From assembly GCF_026790145.1 (NCBI RefSeq), contig NZ_JALAMS010000001.1:62001-126000 (forward strand): a DNA stretch of 64,000 nt, written 5' to 3'. Shown one piece after another: positions 50,808-60,958 of the stretch (positions are counted from its first letter, which is position 1; every line of letters begins with the position of its first letter). This stretch comes from Bacillus_I endophytica_A (GTDB taxonomy: Bacteria; Bacillota; Bacilli; Bacillales; Bacillaceae_H). Below the pieces are notes generated by a model. It was given only the letters and a program-made list of their open reading frames with translations. It made no database searches and was not told the DNA's origin. The position numbers were made by a program, and so were the translations under genes.

Positions 50808-53800
50808 CGGATCTAAGAGAGAAGCCAGCAAACAGTCAGTGGACGGATGACCAGTGGAAAGCTATCGTTGCTACTGGTCAAGATACGCTTGTGGCAGCAG
50901 CTGCTGGTTCTGGAAAAACAGCTGTTCTAGTTGATCGTATCATTGGAAAATTGATAGACGAGAGATCTCCTATTGACGTTGATCAACTTCTAGTTGTAAC
51001 TTTTACAAATGCATCTGCAGCAGAAATGAAACATCGAATTGGGGAAGCGTTGGAGAAAGAGCTAAAAAAAGCTCCATCTTCACTCCATCTTCGTCGTCAG
51101 CTGAATTTATTAAACAAGGCTTCCATTTCAACTCTTCATTCATTCTGTTTGAACGTTATTCGTAATTATTACTATAAGATTGATATTGATCCTGGCTTTC
51201 GAATCGCAGATGATACAGAAGCAGAACTTCTACGTGATGAAGCACTTCAGGAACTTTTTGAGGACTATTACAGCCGTGAAGATAATCTTCAATTTTTAGA
51301 TGTTGTTGATCGTTATACGAGTGATCGAAGTGATGCTGAAATTCAAGAGATTGTCCGAAAAATGTATGAGTTTTCTCAATCAACTCCGTCACCGGCAATG
51401 TTTTTAGATGAACTGCTTTTACAGTATAAAGTAAACGAAAATACGAGAATTAGTGATTTATCATTTATGCCTTTTTTAATGAATGAAGTAAGGAAACAGC
51501 TTCATAGTGTTGAAGATTTATTGAATCAAGGATTAGCCTTAACAAAGAAACCAGATGGACCGGCACCACGAAGTATAAATTTTGAGGAAGATCTTGAACA
51601 GCTTCAAAAAATTCAAAGCGGGGCAGCTTTATCTTTTGAAGAAGCGCATGAAGCAATGAGAAATCTAACCTTTTCACGCTTGAAACCATGCAAAAAAGGT
51701 GAATATGATCAAAATCTTGTGGATCAGAGTAGCGATATTCGCAAAACAGCAAAAGAAAAGCTAGAGAAGCTGCAGTCTGAGTTATTTTCTCGACCACTAA
51801 CAGCTTATATAGACGATATGATAGATATGAAGCCTGTTATTGAAGTATTAACAGAGCTCGTAAAGGAATTTAGCAGACGTTATAGTCTTAAAAAACGTGA
51901 GAAAGGACTCGTTGATTTTGGCGACCTTGAACATTATAGTCTTGCTATTTTAACAGAAGAAAGAGATGGAGAAATCGAGCGTTCGGCAATTGCTAAACAG
52001 TATGCTTCACAGTTTCATGAAGTTCTTGTTGATGAATATCAAGATACAAACATGGTGCAAGAAACAATCATCAAGCTAGTGACAAGAGACGAAGAGAGTA
52101 CAGGGAATTTATTTATGGTAGGGGACGTTAAGCAATCTATTTATCGTTTCCGACTTGCTGAGCCATTTCTATTCCTTAATAAATATAAGCGATTTACAAA
52201 AGATGGTCGAACAGGTGGATTAAGAATTGATCTTAATAAAAACTTCCGAAGTCGAAGTGAAGTTCTTGATGCTACAAACTATCTCTTTTATCAGATTATG
52301 GATGAAGGCGTTGGAGAAATTTCTTATGACAGCGATGCAGAGCTAAAAAGAGGAGCTTCGTATCCGCCAGACGAGAACATGGCAACAGAGCTTCATCTTA
52401 TTGAAAAGAACGGTGCAGATACTCCTGTGCAGGAGGGAGAGTTTTCAACTGAAGAGCTTGAAACCTCTCAGCTTGAAGCACGTTTGATGGCTGGGAAAAT
52501 TAAAGAGATGGTTCAAAATCGTTTTCAAGTTTATGATGCTAAAAAAGGTATAACAAGAAATGTAACATACCGTGATTTTGTCATTTTACTTCGCTCTATG
52601 ACATGGGCACCTCAAATTTTAGAAGAGTTTAAAGAACAAGGTGTCCCGCTTTATGCTAATCTTTCTAAAGGTTATTTTGAAGCAACAGAAGTAACGATTA
52701 TGCTGTCTCTTTTAAAAGTCATCGATAACCCATATCAAGATATTCCGCTTGCTTCTGTTCTCCGTTCACCACTTGTACGATTAAATGATGAAGAACTTGC
52801 TTCAATTCGTCTTTACGATGAGAAGGGAACGTACTATGAAGCATTAAAAGCGTATTTGAAAGAAGCTTCAGCAGAAGACGAGAAATACAAAGATGTTGAA
52901 CATTTTTATCACTGTCTTTTGAAATGGAGAAAGGAAGCTCGTCAGCGCCCGCTATATACGTTAATTTGGAATCTGTATAGAGAAACAGGCTTCTTTGAAT
53001 TTGTCGGTGGGTTACCGGGAGGAAAACAAAGACAGGCCAACTTGAATGCCCTTTATGACAGAGCGCGTCAGTATGAATCAACTTCTTTCCGTGGTCTTTT
53101 CCGCTTCTTGCGTTTTATTGAACGCATGCAGGAGCGCGGAGATGATTTAGGCACAGCTCGTGCTCTTGGAGAACAGGAAGATGTTGTGCGCCTTATGACC
53201 ATTCATAGCAGTAAAGGGCTCGAGTTTCCAATCGTTTTTTTAGCGGGAATTGGTCGGTCATTTAACTTAATGGATGTTAATAAATCTTATTTGTTTCATA
53301 AAGAGCTTGGATTTGGTTCAAAGCGAATTAACCCTCGCTTGCGTGTAGCATATCCAACCCTTATTCAACAAGCAATAAAACGCAAAATTAGAAGAGAGAG
53401 TATTGCAGAAGAAATGCGGGTACTTTATGTTGCTCTTACGCGTGCAAAAGAAAAGCTGATTTTAGTTGGAACAACAAGTGATAAAGAAAAGCTTGTGAAC
53501 AAATGGGAAAGTGTTTTTTATCATGAGGATATTCTTTTGCAATCAGCTGTTAGAGAAGAAGCAAAATCCTATCTTGAGTGGATTATCCCTTCGCTTATCC
53601 GCCACAGAGATTTTGAGAGCTTTGCTCATAACCAACCAGCTTCAAATCAAGAGCTTTATAACCACGCGTCAAAATGGGAATTAAATGTTGTCCCTTCTTT
53701 CTCTCTACAGGAAAGTGAAAAAAAGAAAGAAGAAGAAGACAAAGATCTTGTCGAAGCAATCAAAAACAGCCAACAGGTTAAAATCCAAAGCCCGTATAGA

Positions 53801-54514
53801 GAAGAAATTGAGCGTCGACTAGGATGGAGATACGCTTACCAACAAGCTTCTAAAACAAAATCAAAACAATCTGTCTCAGAGCTTAAACGACAAAGTCAGC
53901 TTCTTGATGAAGAAGAACAAACAAAAGGATTTCAAAAGCCTATTACAGAACGTCCACTCTTTTTACAAGCTAAAAAGTTAACAAGTGCTGAGAAAGGAAC
54001 GGCTATGCATACAGTTATGCAGCATATTCCATTAAAAACAGATGTAACTGCAGCTTCTCTTCTTGAACTTTGTTCTTCTTTAATTACAAGAGAAATTTTA
54101 ACGGAAAAAGAAGCAGCATCGATTAATATTAATGGATTACTTGGTTTCTTTGAAAGTGAGGTTGGACAGCGTCTGCAACAGGCACCTTCTGTTTACAGAG
54201 AAATGCCGTTCAGTTTCTCTGCGAAGGCATCAGAGCTTGAACAAAACTGGGAAGGAAAAGAAGAACCCGTGCTTATTCAAGGAATTATTGACTGTTTGTT
54301 CAGAGACGAAAAAGGAGTAGTTTTATTAGATTTTAAGACAGATGATATTGCGAACCGTTTTCAAGGCGACTTTGAAAAAGCAAGAGATACACTTCTGAGC
54401 AGATATAAAACACAACTGAATCTTTATACACGAGCAGTTGAAGAAATTGGCTCCATTCATATTAATGAACGATACCTTTATTTCTTTGACGGAGGTCATT
54501 TTTTATCATTATAA
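50804..54514 (+). CDS. addA: ATP-dependent helicase/nuclease subunit AddA
   Basis: UvrD-like helicase and nuclease of the AddAB complex, 1236 residues. Motifs in order: QWKAIVATGQDTLVAAAAGS leading into GKTAVL (Walker A), TFTNASAAEMK, VDEYQDTN (Walker B), GDVKQSIYRFR, LMTIHSSKGLEFPIVF and RVLYVALTRAKEK. The RecB-type nuclease at the C-terminus has GTAMHTVMQH, IQGIIDCLF and LLDFKTD. Length is normal for the family. Confidence 0.96.
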   Translation: MTDLREKPANSQWTDDQWKAIVATGQDTLVAAAAGSGKTAVLVDRIIGKLIDERSPIDVDQLLVVTFTNASAAEMKHRIGEALEKELKKAPSSLHLRRQLNLLNKASISTLHSFCLNVIRNYYYKIDIDPGFRIADDTEAELLRDEALQELFEDYYSREDNLQFLDVVDRYTSDRSDAEIQEIVRKMYEFSQSTPSPAMFLDELLLQYKVNENTRISDLSFMPFLMNEVRKQLHSVEDLLNQGLALTKKPDGPAPRSINFEEDLEQLQKIQSGAALSFEEAHEAMRNLTFSRLKPCKKGEYDQNLVDQSSDIRKTAKEKLEKLQSELFSRPLTAYIDDMIDMKPVIEVLTELVKEFSRRYSLKKREKGLVDFGDLEHYSLAILTEERDGEIERSAIAKQYASQFHEVLVDEYQDTNMVQETIIKLVTRDEESTGNLFMVGDVKQSIYRFRLAEPFLFLNKYKRFTKDGRTGGLRIDLNKNFRSRSEVLDATNYLFYQIMDEGVGEISYDSDAELKRGASYPPDENMATELHLIEKNGADTPVQEGEFSTEELETSQLEARLMAGKIKEMVQNRFQVYDAKKGITRNVTYRDFVILLRSMTWAPQILEEFKEQGVPLYANLSKGYFEATEVTIMLSLLKVIDNPYQDIPLASVLRSPLVRLNDEELASIRLYDEKGTYYEALKAYLKEASAEDEKYKDVEHFYHCLLKWRKEARQRPLYTLIWNLYRETGFFEFVGGLPGGKQRQANLNALYDRARQYESTSFRGLFRFLRFIERMQERGDDLGTARALGEQEDVVRLMTIHSSKGLEFPIVFLAGIGRSFNLMDVNKSYLFHKELGFGSKRINPRLRVAYPTLIQQAIKRKIRRESIAEEMRVLYVALTRAKEKLILVGTTSDKEKLVNKWESVFYHEDILLQSAVREEAKSYLEWIIPSLIRHRDFESFAHNQPASNQELYNHASKWELNVVPSFSLQESEKKKEEEDKDLVEAIKNSQQVKIQSPYREEIERRLGWRYAYQQASKTKSKQSVSELKRQSQLLDEEEQTKGFQKPITERPLFLQAKKLTSAEKGTAMHTVMQHIPLKTDVTAASLLELCSSLITREILTEKEAASININGLLGFFESEVGQRLQQAPSVYREMPFSFSAKASELEQNWEGKEEPVLIQGIIDCLFRDEKGVVLLDFKTDDIANRFQGDFEKARDTLLSRYKTQLNLYTRAVEEIGSIHINERYLYFFDGGHFLSL

Positions 54515-54543
54515 AAAGAGAAGAGATTTTTCTTCTCTTTTTT
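54513..54543 (+). terminator. Hairpin terminator between addA and sbcD
   Basis: AAAAAGAGAAGA (54513-54524) pairs with TCTTCTCTTTTT (54531-54542). It lies seven bases upstream of the sbcD ribosome-binding site and may only partly stop transcription, tuning sbcD relative to addAB. Confidence 0.7.
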
Positions 54544-54559
54544 CAAAAGGAGTATGAAC

Positions 54560-55720
54560 ATGAGAATTTTGCATACAGCAGATTGGCATCTTGGGCGTAC
54601 ATTAGAAGGAAGAAGCCGTCTTGAAGAACAGGAACAGTTCTTAGCTGAATTAGTAGAGGTTGTGAAAGATCAAAAAATTGATGCCATTTTAATGGCAGGA
54701 GATGTTTTTGATACAGTAAATCCACCTGCAACAGCTGAAGGAATGTTTTATGATAGTGTGGCAAAATTGTCACAGCAAGGAGCATGTCCAATCATTACAA
54801 TAGCAGGGAACCATGACAGCCCAAATCGGTTAAGTGCTTCTTCTCCACTTGCGGGAGTTCAAAACATTCATCTATTTGGCTACCCCATGAACAATATTGT
54901 CAAGGTTCCAGTTGGAGGAGAAATGCTTGAAGTTGCGGCTTTACCGTATCCCTCTGAGTCTCGTCTTAACGAACTTCTGTCAGAGAATAGTGATGAAAAA
55001 GAGATCAGAAACTCTTATGATGCTAGAATTCAAGGGATTTTCAGCAATCTTGCAAGTCAGTTTACAAAAGGTGCCGTACACATGGCAATGAGCCATATTC
55101 ATGTTGCAGGGGGAAGTGCTAGTGACTCAGAACGACCAATTGAAGTTGGAGGAGCATATACAGTAGCGGCAACAAGTTTGCCAGAAGAAGCTCAGTATGT
55201 TGCACTTGGACATCTTCATCGTCCGCAAAATGTTGGCAGAGCGAAAACACTTGCCCGTTATTCTGGATCACCTCTTGCCTACAGTTTTTCAGAAGCAGGG
55301 TATACGAAGTCCTTATCTATTATTGATGTTGTGCCCTATGGGAAAGCAGAGCTGACAGAAATTCCTATCAACAGCGGGAAACCGCTTGTAAGATGGAAAG
55401 CTAAGCATGGAATACAAGAAGTTTATCAATGGTTTGAAGAGGAGAAAGATGCTAACGCTTGGATTGACCTTGAAATTCATTTAACAGATGCTCTTTCAAT
55501 GGAAGAGATCCACCGTTTGCGAAAAGAGCATAACGGTATCATTCATATCCGTCCTGTATTTCATTATGAAGAAACACAGTCAGAGGAAGAAAAGGTAAAA
55601 GACATTCCGATTGATGAAGCATTCCGTCGATTTTATGAACGACAAACAGGAGGCGGAACTCCTGATAGTCGATTAATGGAGCTGTTTTTAAGCCTTGTTC
55701 ATGAGGAGGAAGAGGAGTGA
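54560..55720 (+). CDS. sbcD: DNA repair exonuclease subunit SbcD
   Basis: Mre11-type nuclease partner of SbcC. The 386-residue protein has metallophosphoesterase motifs HTADWHLGR, AGDVFDT, AGNHDSPNRL, MSHIHVAGG and LGHLHRPQ. ATG 54560 lies seven bases after AAAGGAG; ATG 54554 abuts it. It overlaps sbcC in GTGA. Confidence 0.95.
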   Translation: MRILHTADWHLGRTLEGRSRLEEQEQFLAELVEVVKDQKIDAILMAGDVFDTVNPPATAEGMFYDSVAKLSQQGACPIITIAGNHDSPNRLSASSPLAGVQNIHLFGYPMNNIVKVPVGGEMLEVAALPYPSESRLNELLSENSDEKEIRNSYDARIQGIFSNLASQFTKGAVHMAMSHIHVAGGSASDSERPIEVGGAYTVAATSLPEEAQYVALGHLHRPQNVGRAKTLARYSGSPLAYSFSEAGYTKSLSIIDVVPYGKAELTEIPINSGKPLVRWKAKHGIQEVYQWFEEEKDANAWIDLEIHLTDALSMEEIHRLRKEHNGIIHIRPVFHYEETQSEEEKVKDIPIDEAFRRFYERQTGGGTPDSRLMELFLSLVHEEEEE

Positions 55721-58700
55721 AGCCAATAACGTTAAAAATTCAAGGGCTCCACAGCTTTCGCCAGATGCAAATGATTCAGTTTGACGGGCTTTGTGAAGGT
55801 GGAGTTTTTGGGATTTTCGGACCAACTGGAAGTGGAAAATCTTCGATATTAGATGCAATGACGCTTGCCTTGTACGGGAAAGTAGAAAGAGCAGCAAACA
55901 ATACGCATGGTATTTTAAATCATGGAGAAGATGAACTTAAAGTCGCGTTCACTTTTTGCTTAGAAAATGCAGACGGCATGCAAACGTATACTGTTGAACG
56001 GAATTTCAAGCGAAGTGACGAGTGGAGAGTAAAGTCAACAACAAGTCGCCTCATTGAAGAAGGAGACGAACGAGTTGTTTTGGCAGACAAAATGAATGAT
56101 GTCAATCAGTATATTAACTCTTTGTTAGGTCTTACGATTGATGACTTTACACGAGCTGTAGTACTTCCACAAGGAAAGTTTGCTGAATTTCTGTCTTTAA
56201 AGGGAGCAGAACGTCGTCAAATGCTTCAAAGATTATTTAATTTAGAGAAATATGGAGACGAGCTTCTTCAAAAAATTAAGCGAAACCTTACAAATGCGAA
56301 ACATGAACTTGATAAAGTTTTAGCAGCACAAGCAGAACTTGGAGGAGCCACCGTTGAAAAAGTAAAAGAAGCTGAACAAGAAGTGAAAAGCTGTGAACTT
56401 TTGCTTCAAAAGAGAGAACAAGAGCTTTTACATATTCAAAAGGAATATGACCATAAGCAAAAACTATGGGAATGGCAGAAAGAGAAAGAAGAGAATGAAG
56501 CAAAGTTAAAAGAGCTTAAAGAGGAAGAACCGGAGATAAAGAATCGTGAAGAGCATTTAAGTAAAGCGCTCAAAGCAGAGAGTTTGCGTCCATATTTAGA
56601 AGAATGTGAAAATCTATTTTTACAGAAGCAAACAGCGGAAAAACAAAAAAATCAACGGGCAGGAAAATTAGAAGAAGTAAATCAAAAAGCAGCCTTGGCC
56701 AAAGAGGAATATGAACGAGCAAATAAAGAGCGAGAACAAAGAGAACCTCTCCTTCTTGCTCAGCGTGAGAAGTATCAATATGCGGAAGAGCTAAATAAAG
56801 ACGTTACAACTCTATCCGAAACGGTAAAGAACGCTCGCAAGCAACATGAGGAACTTTTGGAATCAGGAAGAGGTATTAAAGAGCAGTTTCAAAAGAGAGA
56901 AAGTTTATATAAGCGTGGAAAAGCAAAACAAAAAGAGCTTATGGAAGAACGAGAGAGGCTTAGTGTGTCTCCTTCTTACCGAACTAAAGTGCAATATGCT
57001 GTTCAAGAAAGTCGGGATATTGGTATCCTCAAGGTGCAACATGAGGAAAAAAAAGAACAGCATAATCAAGTGAAGAAGAATCTTCAACAGTTAGAACTTG
57101 AAATGAAGAGTTCTATAGAAAACGAAGAAAAGGTGAAAAAACAAGCGGTAGAGCAGTACGATCTTCTGCAACATATCTATAATCTTGTTTGTGAGCGAGA
57201 GCGTGAAATTGAACGATTTATTGCTAGCGGGGAACACGAAATTGAGGCAATGCAGAGAAAGGTAGAAGAAGCAAATAAACAAAAGCTTGCATTAACACTT
57301 TCTGCACACCTTCATGATGGTAAGCCTTGTCCTGTATGTGGATCAACGACACATCCTTTACCAGCAACAGGAGAAGAGATGGAGGCAACTGATGGAAAAG
57401 AGATTGATTTATTAAGAAAAAACTTATCAATTTTACAAGAACGTAAATATATTTGTTCCTCCTTGAAATTGAAGCTTGAGCCGCTTGCTGAGAAATTACT
57501 TGACTGTTTTGGGGAGTTTGAACAAACCAAGCAAGAAGATATTCCACCGCTTCTTACGAAAGATGAAACGTTAAAAGCTTGTATTGTAAAATTGCAAACA
57601 GAACTAAAAGGGCTAGAGCAAGATTATATTGGTCAAAAAGAGAAAATTGATCGCCTCGTAAAAATCGCAGGGGATGTAAGCGAGAAGAAGAATAAGCTAT
57701 TGTTTGAGTCTGAGCAACAAAACAAAATGTTAATGGAACAAGCAAAGTTTGTTCAGCAAATAGAAGAAGAAATGAATAAGGCGCAAAAAGAATGGCAAGA
57801 ACGCTACAAAGAATTTGAGATTACTAGCATTTCATCTATTCAACAACAACTTGAGCGTAACGATCAAAAACTGGCTGAGCTTAATGAGCGAATTGAAAAA
57901 AGTGTGGAATACCTGGAGGAAACAGAAAAAGCATTGGAGAAATTACGTGAAGGATGGAATGTTCACGAACGAAAGGAAGTTGAGTTTTCCTCATTCTTGC
58001 AGAACAAAAAAGCGTCACTTTTAGAACAACAGCAACGCTTAATACAAATTATTGGAGAAAATTCGCTAGAAGAGCTTCTTAATGGCATAAATAAAGAGAT
58101 CCATTCTTTAAGAGAAAGAGAAGACGAAACATTGAAAAGGTGGCACCTTTTCAATAATGAACATCAAGAAGTAAAAGCTTCATATGAATCAATAGTCTCC
58201 TCACTCGCAGAGTTAAATGAACGATATGAAAAGAAAGAAAGTAAATGGAAAGATAAGAGAAATAGCTCAGGCTTTCATTCTGATATAGATGTAAAAGAAA
58301 TGTTAATAACAGAGGAGCAACAGCAGAAGATTCGTGAAGAAGTAGAAGCATTTTGGGACAAACTAAAGAGCGTCACAATAGCATTAGAAAATGTTACAAA
58401 ATTGCTTGATAATCAAAGTGTCACAGAACAATCTTTTAAAGAGACATCTTCTATTTTGGCTGATTTAAAGGAAAGTGTGAAAGAAGCAACAACAGAACTA
58501 GGGTCAGCAAGAGCTCTTTTAAAAGATTTGCAAGTAAGAAATGAACGATTGGGAAGTTTGGAAAAAGAGAGAGAAAAGATACAAGAAGAGCTCTCTCAGT
58601 ATCAGAAGCTTCAAAGCGTATTTAAGGGAAATGCTTTTATCGAGTATATGGCTCAAGAGCAGCTTATTGCAATTAGCCGAGATGCATCAGAGCGATTAGG

Positions 58701-59100
58701 GTTTTTAACAAGACAGAGATATGCTCTTGAAGTAGATTCACAAGGAGGATTTGTTATTCGAGATGATGCCAACGGGGGAGTAAAGCGACCGATTTCAAGC
58801 TTGTCTGGTGGAGAGACATTTTTAACTTCTCTATCTTTAGCGCTTTCTCTTTCTGCAGGCATTCAGCTTCGAGGAGAATATCCACTGCAGTTCTTTTTCC
58901 TTGATGAAGGGTTCGGTACACTTGATAGCGAGCTTCTTGATACAGTTATTACAGCACTCGAAAAGCTTCAGTCTAATGATCTTTCAATTGGAATCATTAG
59001 TCATGTTCAAGAGCTGCGTGCACGTCTGCCTAAGCGCCTTATTGTTGAGAAAGCAGATGATCTTGGCAATGGTACAAAAGTGAAAATCGAAACGCTTTAA
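55717..59100 (+). CDS. sbcC: DNA repair ATPase subunit SbcC
   Basis: Rad50-type SMC-like ATPase, 1127 residues, which with SbcD opens hairpins and trims blocked ends. Walker A GPTGSGKSS (35-43), two long coiled coils rich in Glu/Lys/Gln, a zinc hook CPVCGS near residue 538, then the LSGGETF signature and Walker B FFLDEGFGTLD. The GTG start overlaps the sbcD stop. Confidence 0.95.
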   Translation: MKPITLKIQGLHSFRQMQMIQFDGLCEGGVFGIFGPTGSGKSSILDAMTLALYGKVERAANNTHGILNHGEDELKVAFTFCLENADGMQTYTVERNFKRSDEWRVKSTTSRLIEEGDERVVLADKMNDVNQYINSLLGLTIDDFTRAVVLPQGKFAEFLSLKGAERRQMLQRLFNLEKYGDELLQKIKRNLTNAKHELDKVLAAQAELGGATVEKVKEAEQEVKSCELLLQKREQELLHIQKEYDHKQKLWEWQKEKEENEAKLKELKEEEPEIKNREEHLSKALKAESLRPYLEECENLFLQKQTAEKQKNQRAGKLEEVNQKAALAKEEYERANKEREQREPLLLAQREKYQYAEELNKDVTTLSETVKNARKQHEELLESGRGIKEQFQKRESLYKRGKAKQKELMEERERLSVSPSYRTKVQYAVQESRDIGILKVQHEEKKEQHNQVKKNLQQLELEMKSSIENEEKVKKQAVEQYDLLQHIYNLVCEREREIERFIASGEHEIEAMQRKVEEANKQKLALTLSAHLHDGKPCPVCGSTTHPLPATGEEMEATDGKEIDLLRKNLSILQERKYICSSLKLKLEPLAEKLLDCFGEFEQTKQEDIPPLLTKDETLKACIVKLQTELKGLEQDYIGQKEKIDRLVKIAGDVSEKKNKLLFESEQQNKMLMEQAKFVQQIEEEMNKAQKEWQERYKEFEITSISSIQQQLERNDQKLAELNERIEKSVEYLEETEKALEKLREGWNVHERKEVEFSSFLQNKKASLLEQQQRLIQIIGENSLEELLNGINKEIHSLREREDETLKRWHLFNNEHQEVKASYESIVSSLAELNERYEKKESKWKDKRNSSGFHSDIDVKEMLITEEQQQKIREEVEAFWDKLKSVTIALENVTKLLDNQSVTEQSFKETSSILADLKESVKEATTELGSARALLKDLQVRNERLGSLEKEREKIQEELSQYQKLQSVFKGNAFIEYMAQEQLIAISRDASERLGFLTRQRYALEVDSQGGFVIRDDANGGVKRPISSLSGGETFLTSLSLALSLSAGIQLRGEYPLQFFFLDEGFGTLDSELLDTVITALEKLQSNDLSIGIISHVQELRARLPKRLIVEKADDLGNGTKVKIETL

Positions 59101-59122
59101 AGGAGAAAGGAGCAGATATGGT

Positions 59123-59431
59123 GTGGCAACATCAAAAGAAGAGCGACGAATTGGTCGATGTGAGCTTTGTGGAAGAGATGATGTTTATACAACTGTTCAT
59201 CATTTAACTCCAAAGGAAATGGGAGGCACATTTGAACCAACAGCAAACCTTTGTATTCCTTATCACAAGCAAATTCACGCTCTTTATACAAATGACGAGC
59301 TAGCAGTTCGATTGAATACAATTCCTGACTTGCGGCAGGATGAAAAGATCAATAAATTTATGAAGTGGATCAGAAAGCAGCCGTCATCACGCCTCCCAAG
59401 AACACGCAAGTCCAATAGTAGAAAAGTATAA
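59123..59431 (+). CDS. yisB: HNH-endonuclease-like protein YisB
   Basis: 102-residue HNH-fold protein: zinc pair CELC (13-16), HHLTPKEMGG, then LCIPYHKQIHALYT. In many relatives the second knuckle is CxxCH; here it reads CIPYH, one cysteine short. GTG 59123 follows AAAGGAG by ten bases. An out-of-frame ATG at 59118 is better spaced but gives only 29 residues. Located after sbcC as in B. subtilis. Confidence 0.82.
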   Translation: MATSKEERRIGRCELCGRDDVYTTVHHLTPKEMGGTFEPTANLCIPYHKQIHALYTNDELAVRLNTIPDLRQDEKINKFMKWIRKQPSSRLPRTRKSNSRKV

Positions 59432-59458
59432 AAAACAGGCCGTCGAGGCCTGTTTTTA
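59431..59458. terminator. Bidirectional terminator between yisB and gerPF
   Basis: AAAAACAGGCC (59431-59441) pairs with GGCCTGTTTTT (59447-59457). Convergent genes meet here. Confidence 0.9.
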
Positions 59459-59677
59459 TGCATTTCCTGCTACAGTTTGGTCTGCGATATCCCGGTCGAA
59501 CGTATTTGTAGCAGATCCGCCTGTATTTGTGTTAATAAGATTTCCTGTATTTCCAGATCCAGATCCATAAGCAACTTTTGAAGTGTCTTTAGGTGAAACA
59601 TAAAAGGTATCCCCAAATGTAACAACACCACCGCTGCCAATGCTTACAATTTGCACAGGTCCAACAAGTGCTGGCAT
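59456..59677 (-). CDS. gerPF: Spore germination protein GerPF
   Basis: Small inner-coat protein needed for germinant access through the coat. The 73-residue protein starts MPALVGPVQIVSIGSGGVVT and ends with the family tail NTFDRDIADQTVAGNA. ATG 59677 follows GGAGGG and lies one base after the gerPE stop. Related in sequence to GerPA at the other end of the operon. Confidence 0.93.
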   Translation of the reverse strand: MPALVGPVQIVSIGSGGVVTFGDTFYVSPKDTSKVAYGSGSGNTGNLINTNTGGSATNTFDRDIADQTVAGNA

Positions 59678-59678
59678 G

Positions 59679-60074
59679 CTATCCCTCCTCTCTTTCTTCC
59701 TGCTCTTTCTCTCGACGATCACTTAGAAGCTGTCTAACATGTTTAACACGTGAATAACATTTTATATCTTTTGTTGAGCCAATTTGAACAACAGAAGAAG
59801 TAGAAGCTCCAGTCACCCGAACAGATCCAACATGAATCATATTAGATTCGTTATATTTTACCGTTGGAATCCGTTTTAAAGTTAGTAGAGGGTAGCTTCG
59901 TTTAAAAATTATATAATCATCAAAGTTTCCTTCCCTGCCAAAAAAAAGTTCTGCTTCACGTTGTATAGCAATTACTTTCGCCGAAGCTCTAATATGTGTT
60001 GAATCTCCGATGTTAAAAATAGAGCTAGATGTTAATGAATTCATTCGAAACCAATCTATTTTTGAAGTACGCAT
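59679..60074 (-). CDS. gerPE: Spore germination protein GerPE
   Basis: 131-residue GerPE homologue; the N-terminal SSSIFNIGDS repeats the short beta motif shared across GerP proteins (a similar SSVVQIGS lies near residue 97). AAAGGAG precedes ATG 60074. The C-terminal tail is strongly charged (REKEQEEREE). Confidence 0.9.
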   Translation of the reverse strand: MRTSKIDWFRMNSLTSSSIFNIGDSTHIRASAKVIAIQREAELFFGREGNFDDYIIFKRSYPLLTLKRIPTVKYNESNMIHVGSVRVTGASTSSVVQIGSTKDIKCYSRVKHVRQLLSDRREKEQEEREEG

Positions 60075-60086
60075 ATTTTTTCTCCT

Positions 60087-60266
60087 TTATTGTAAGGAAA
60101 GAGGAACATAAGGACCGATAATAAGAGACTCTGGAGGTGTATCATAGGCAGAGGAAAGAGCTATGCTTTCAGTATCACCAATCAAAAATACAGAGGAGGT
60201 AGATACACCAAGCACGTGAACATTTCCAACAAGTAAGTCTCTATTCACAACCGTATAATTCATCAT
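60087..60266 (-). CDS. gerPD: Spore germination protein GerPD
   Basis: 59-residue protein MMNYTVVNRDLLVGNVHVLG followed by VSTSSVFLIGDTESIALSSA, with the GerP beta motif SSVFLIGD. Size and place between gerPC and gerPE match GerPD. Start ATG 60266 overlaps the gerPC stop in ATGA, with GGAG seven bases upstream. Easily missed because of its length. Confidence 0.92.
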   Translation of the reverse strand: MMNYTVVNRDLLVGNVHVLGVSTSSVFLIGDTESIALSSAYDTPPESLIIGPYVPLSLQ

Positions 60267-60874
60267 TTTTCTGCTCCTTTAAATGATTGAGGAAGATGTG
60301 TTAAAAAGGCATCTATTCCCCGTTTCATATCTTGAGTAATTTGAGTTTTTATACTTTCTTTTTTCTCTTCTCTTGGTTGCTCCTCATCTCGTTGCTGTAG
60401 ATGGAAAAGAATCCGTTCTTCAAGCTGCTTCTTTATATCTTCTGTAATGAAATCATAATAGGACTCATGTAAATTGATTCCTTTCTCTCTAGCAAGATCA
60501 CGAATCCAATCATGGCCGTTTCCTTCTAATAAGGTGAGCGTCTCTTCATAAATTTCATCGCCTAGTTCTTTTATATGTGCATTCCGGTTTGGTGGCGTTA
60601 AGTCACTCTGACTAATATGGAATTCTTCAATCTGATGATCAGGAGAAAGTGGATTAAGTCCTATATTTAGCGTTCCTTCTAGTGTTTCAATTTTGAGTTG
60701 ATCAAACTTGTATTCAATTCTGTCAACTTTAGTTGAAGGGGCCTCTTTTAATGAATTCATCTGTTTTTGGAGGGTTCCTATAGCTTGCTCAAGCTGCAGA
60801 ATCCGCTGATTCTGTTGTTGAATTTGGGCCTGAAGTTGGTAGATATATGTTTGCATCGTTCCTCCGTATTTCAT
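60263..60874 (-). CDS. gerPC: Spore germination protein GerPC
   Basis: 203-residue soluble protein with an N-terminal glutamine-rich coiled coil (YIYQLQAQIQQQNQRILQLE), the only large member of the operon. The middle part VDRIEYKFDQLKIETLEGTL is typical of GerPC. ATG 60874 follows GGAGGAG by seven bases; ATG 60856 with GGAGG is an alternative. Confidence 0.92.
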   Translation of the reverse strand: MKYGGTMQTYIYQLQAQIQQQNQRILQLEQAIGTLQKQMNSLKEAPSTKVDRIEYKFDQLKIETLEGTLNIGLNPLSPDHQIEEFHISQSDLTPPNRNAHIKELGDEIYEETLTLLEGNGHDWIRDLAREKGINLHESYYDFITEDIKKQLEERILFHLQQRDEEQPREEKKESIKTQITQDMKRGIDAFLTHLPQSFKGAEK

Positions 60875-60958
60875 AAAGAATCTCCTCCATTTCATGTGAG
60901 TAAGCTGCTTTTATACATTATGCATGTGCCCAAAAGATGTGAAGGAGTTCTTCTCAAC

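Noticed and set aside
59118..59207. ATG 59118 as the yisB start
   Set aside because: It is out of frame with the HNH domain and stops after 29 codons; the GTG at 59123 opens the conserved frame.
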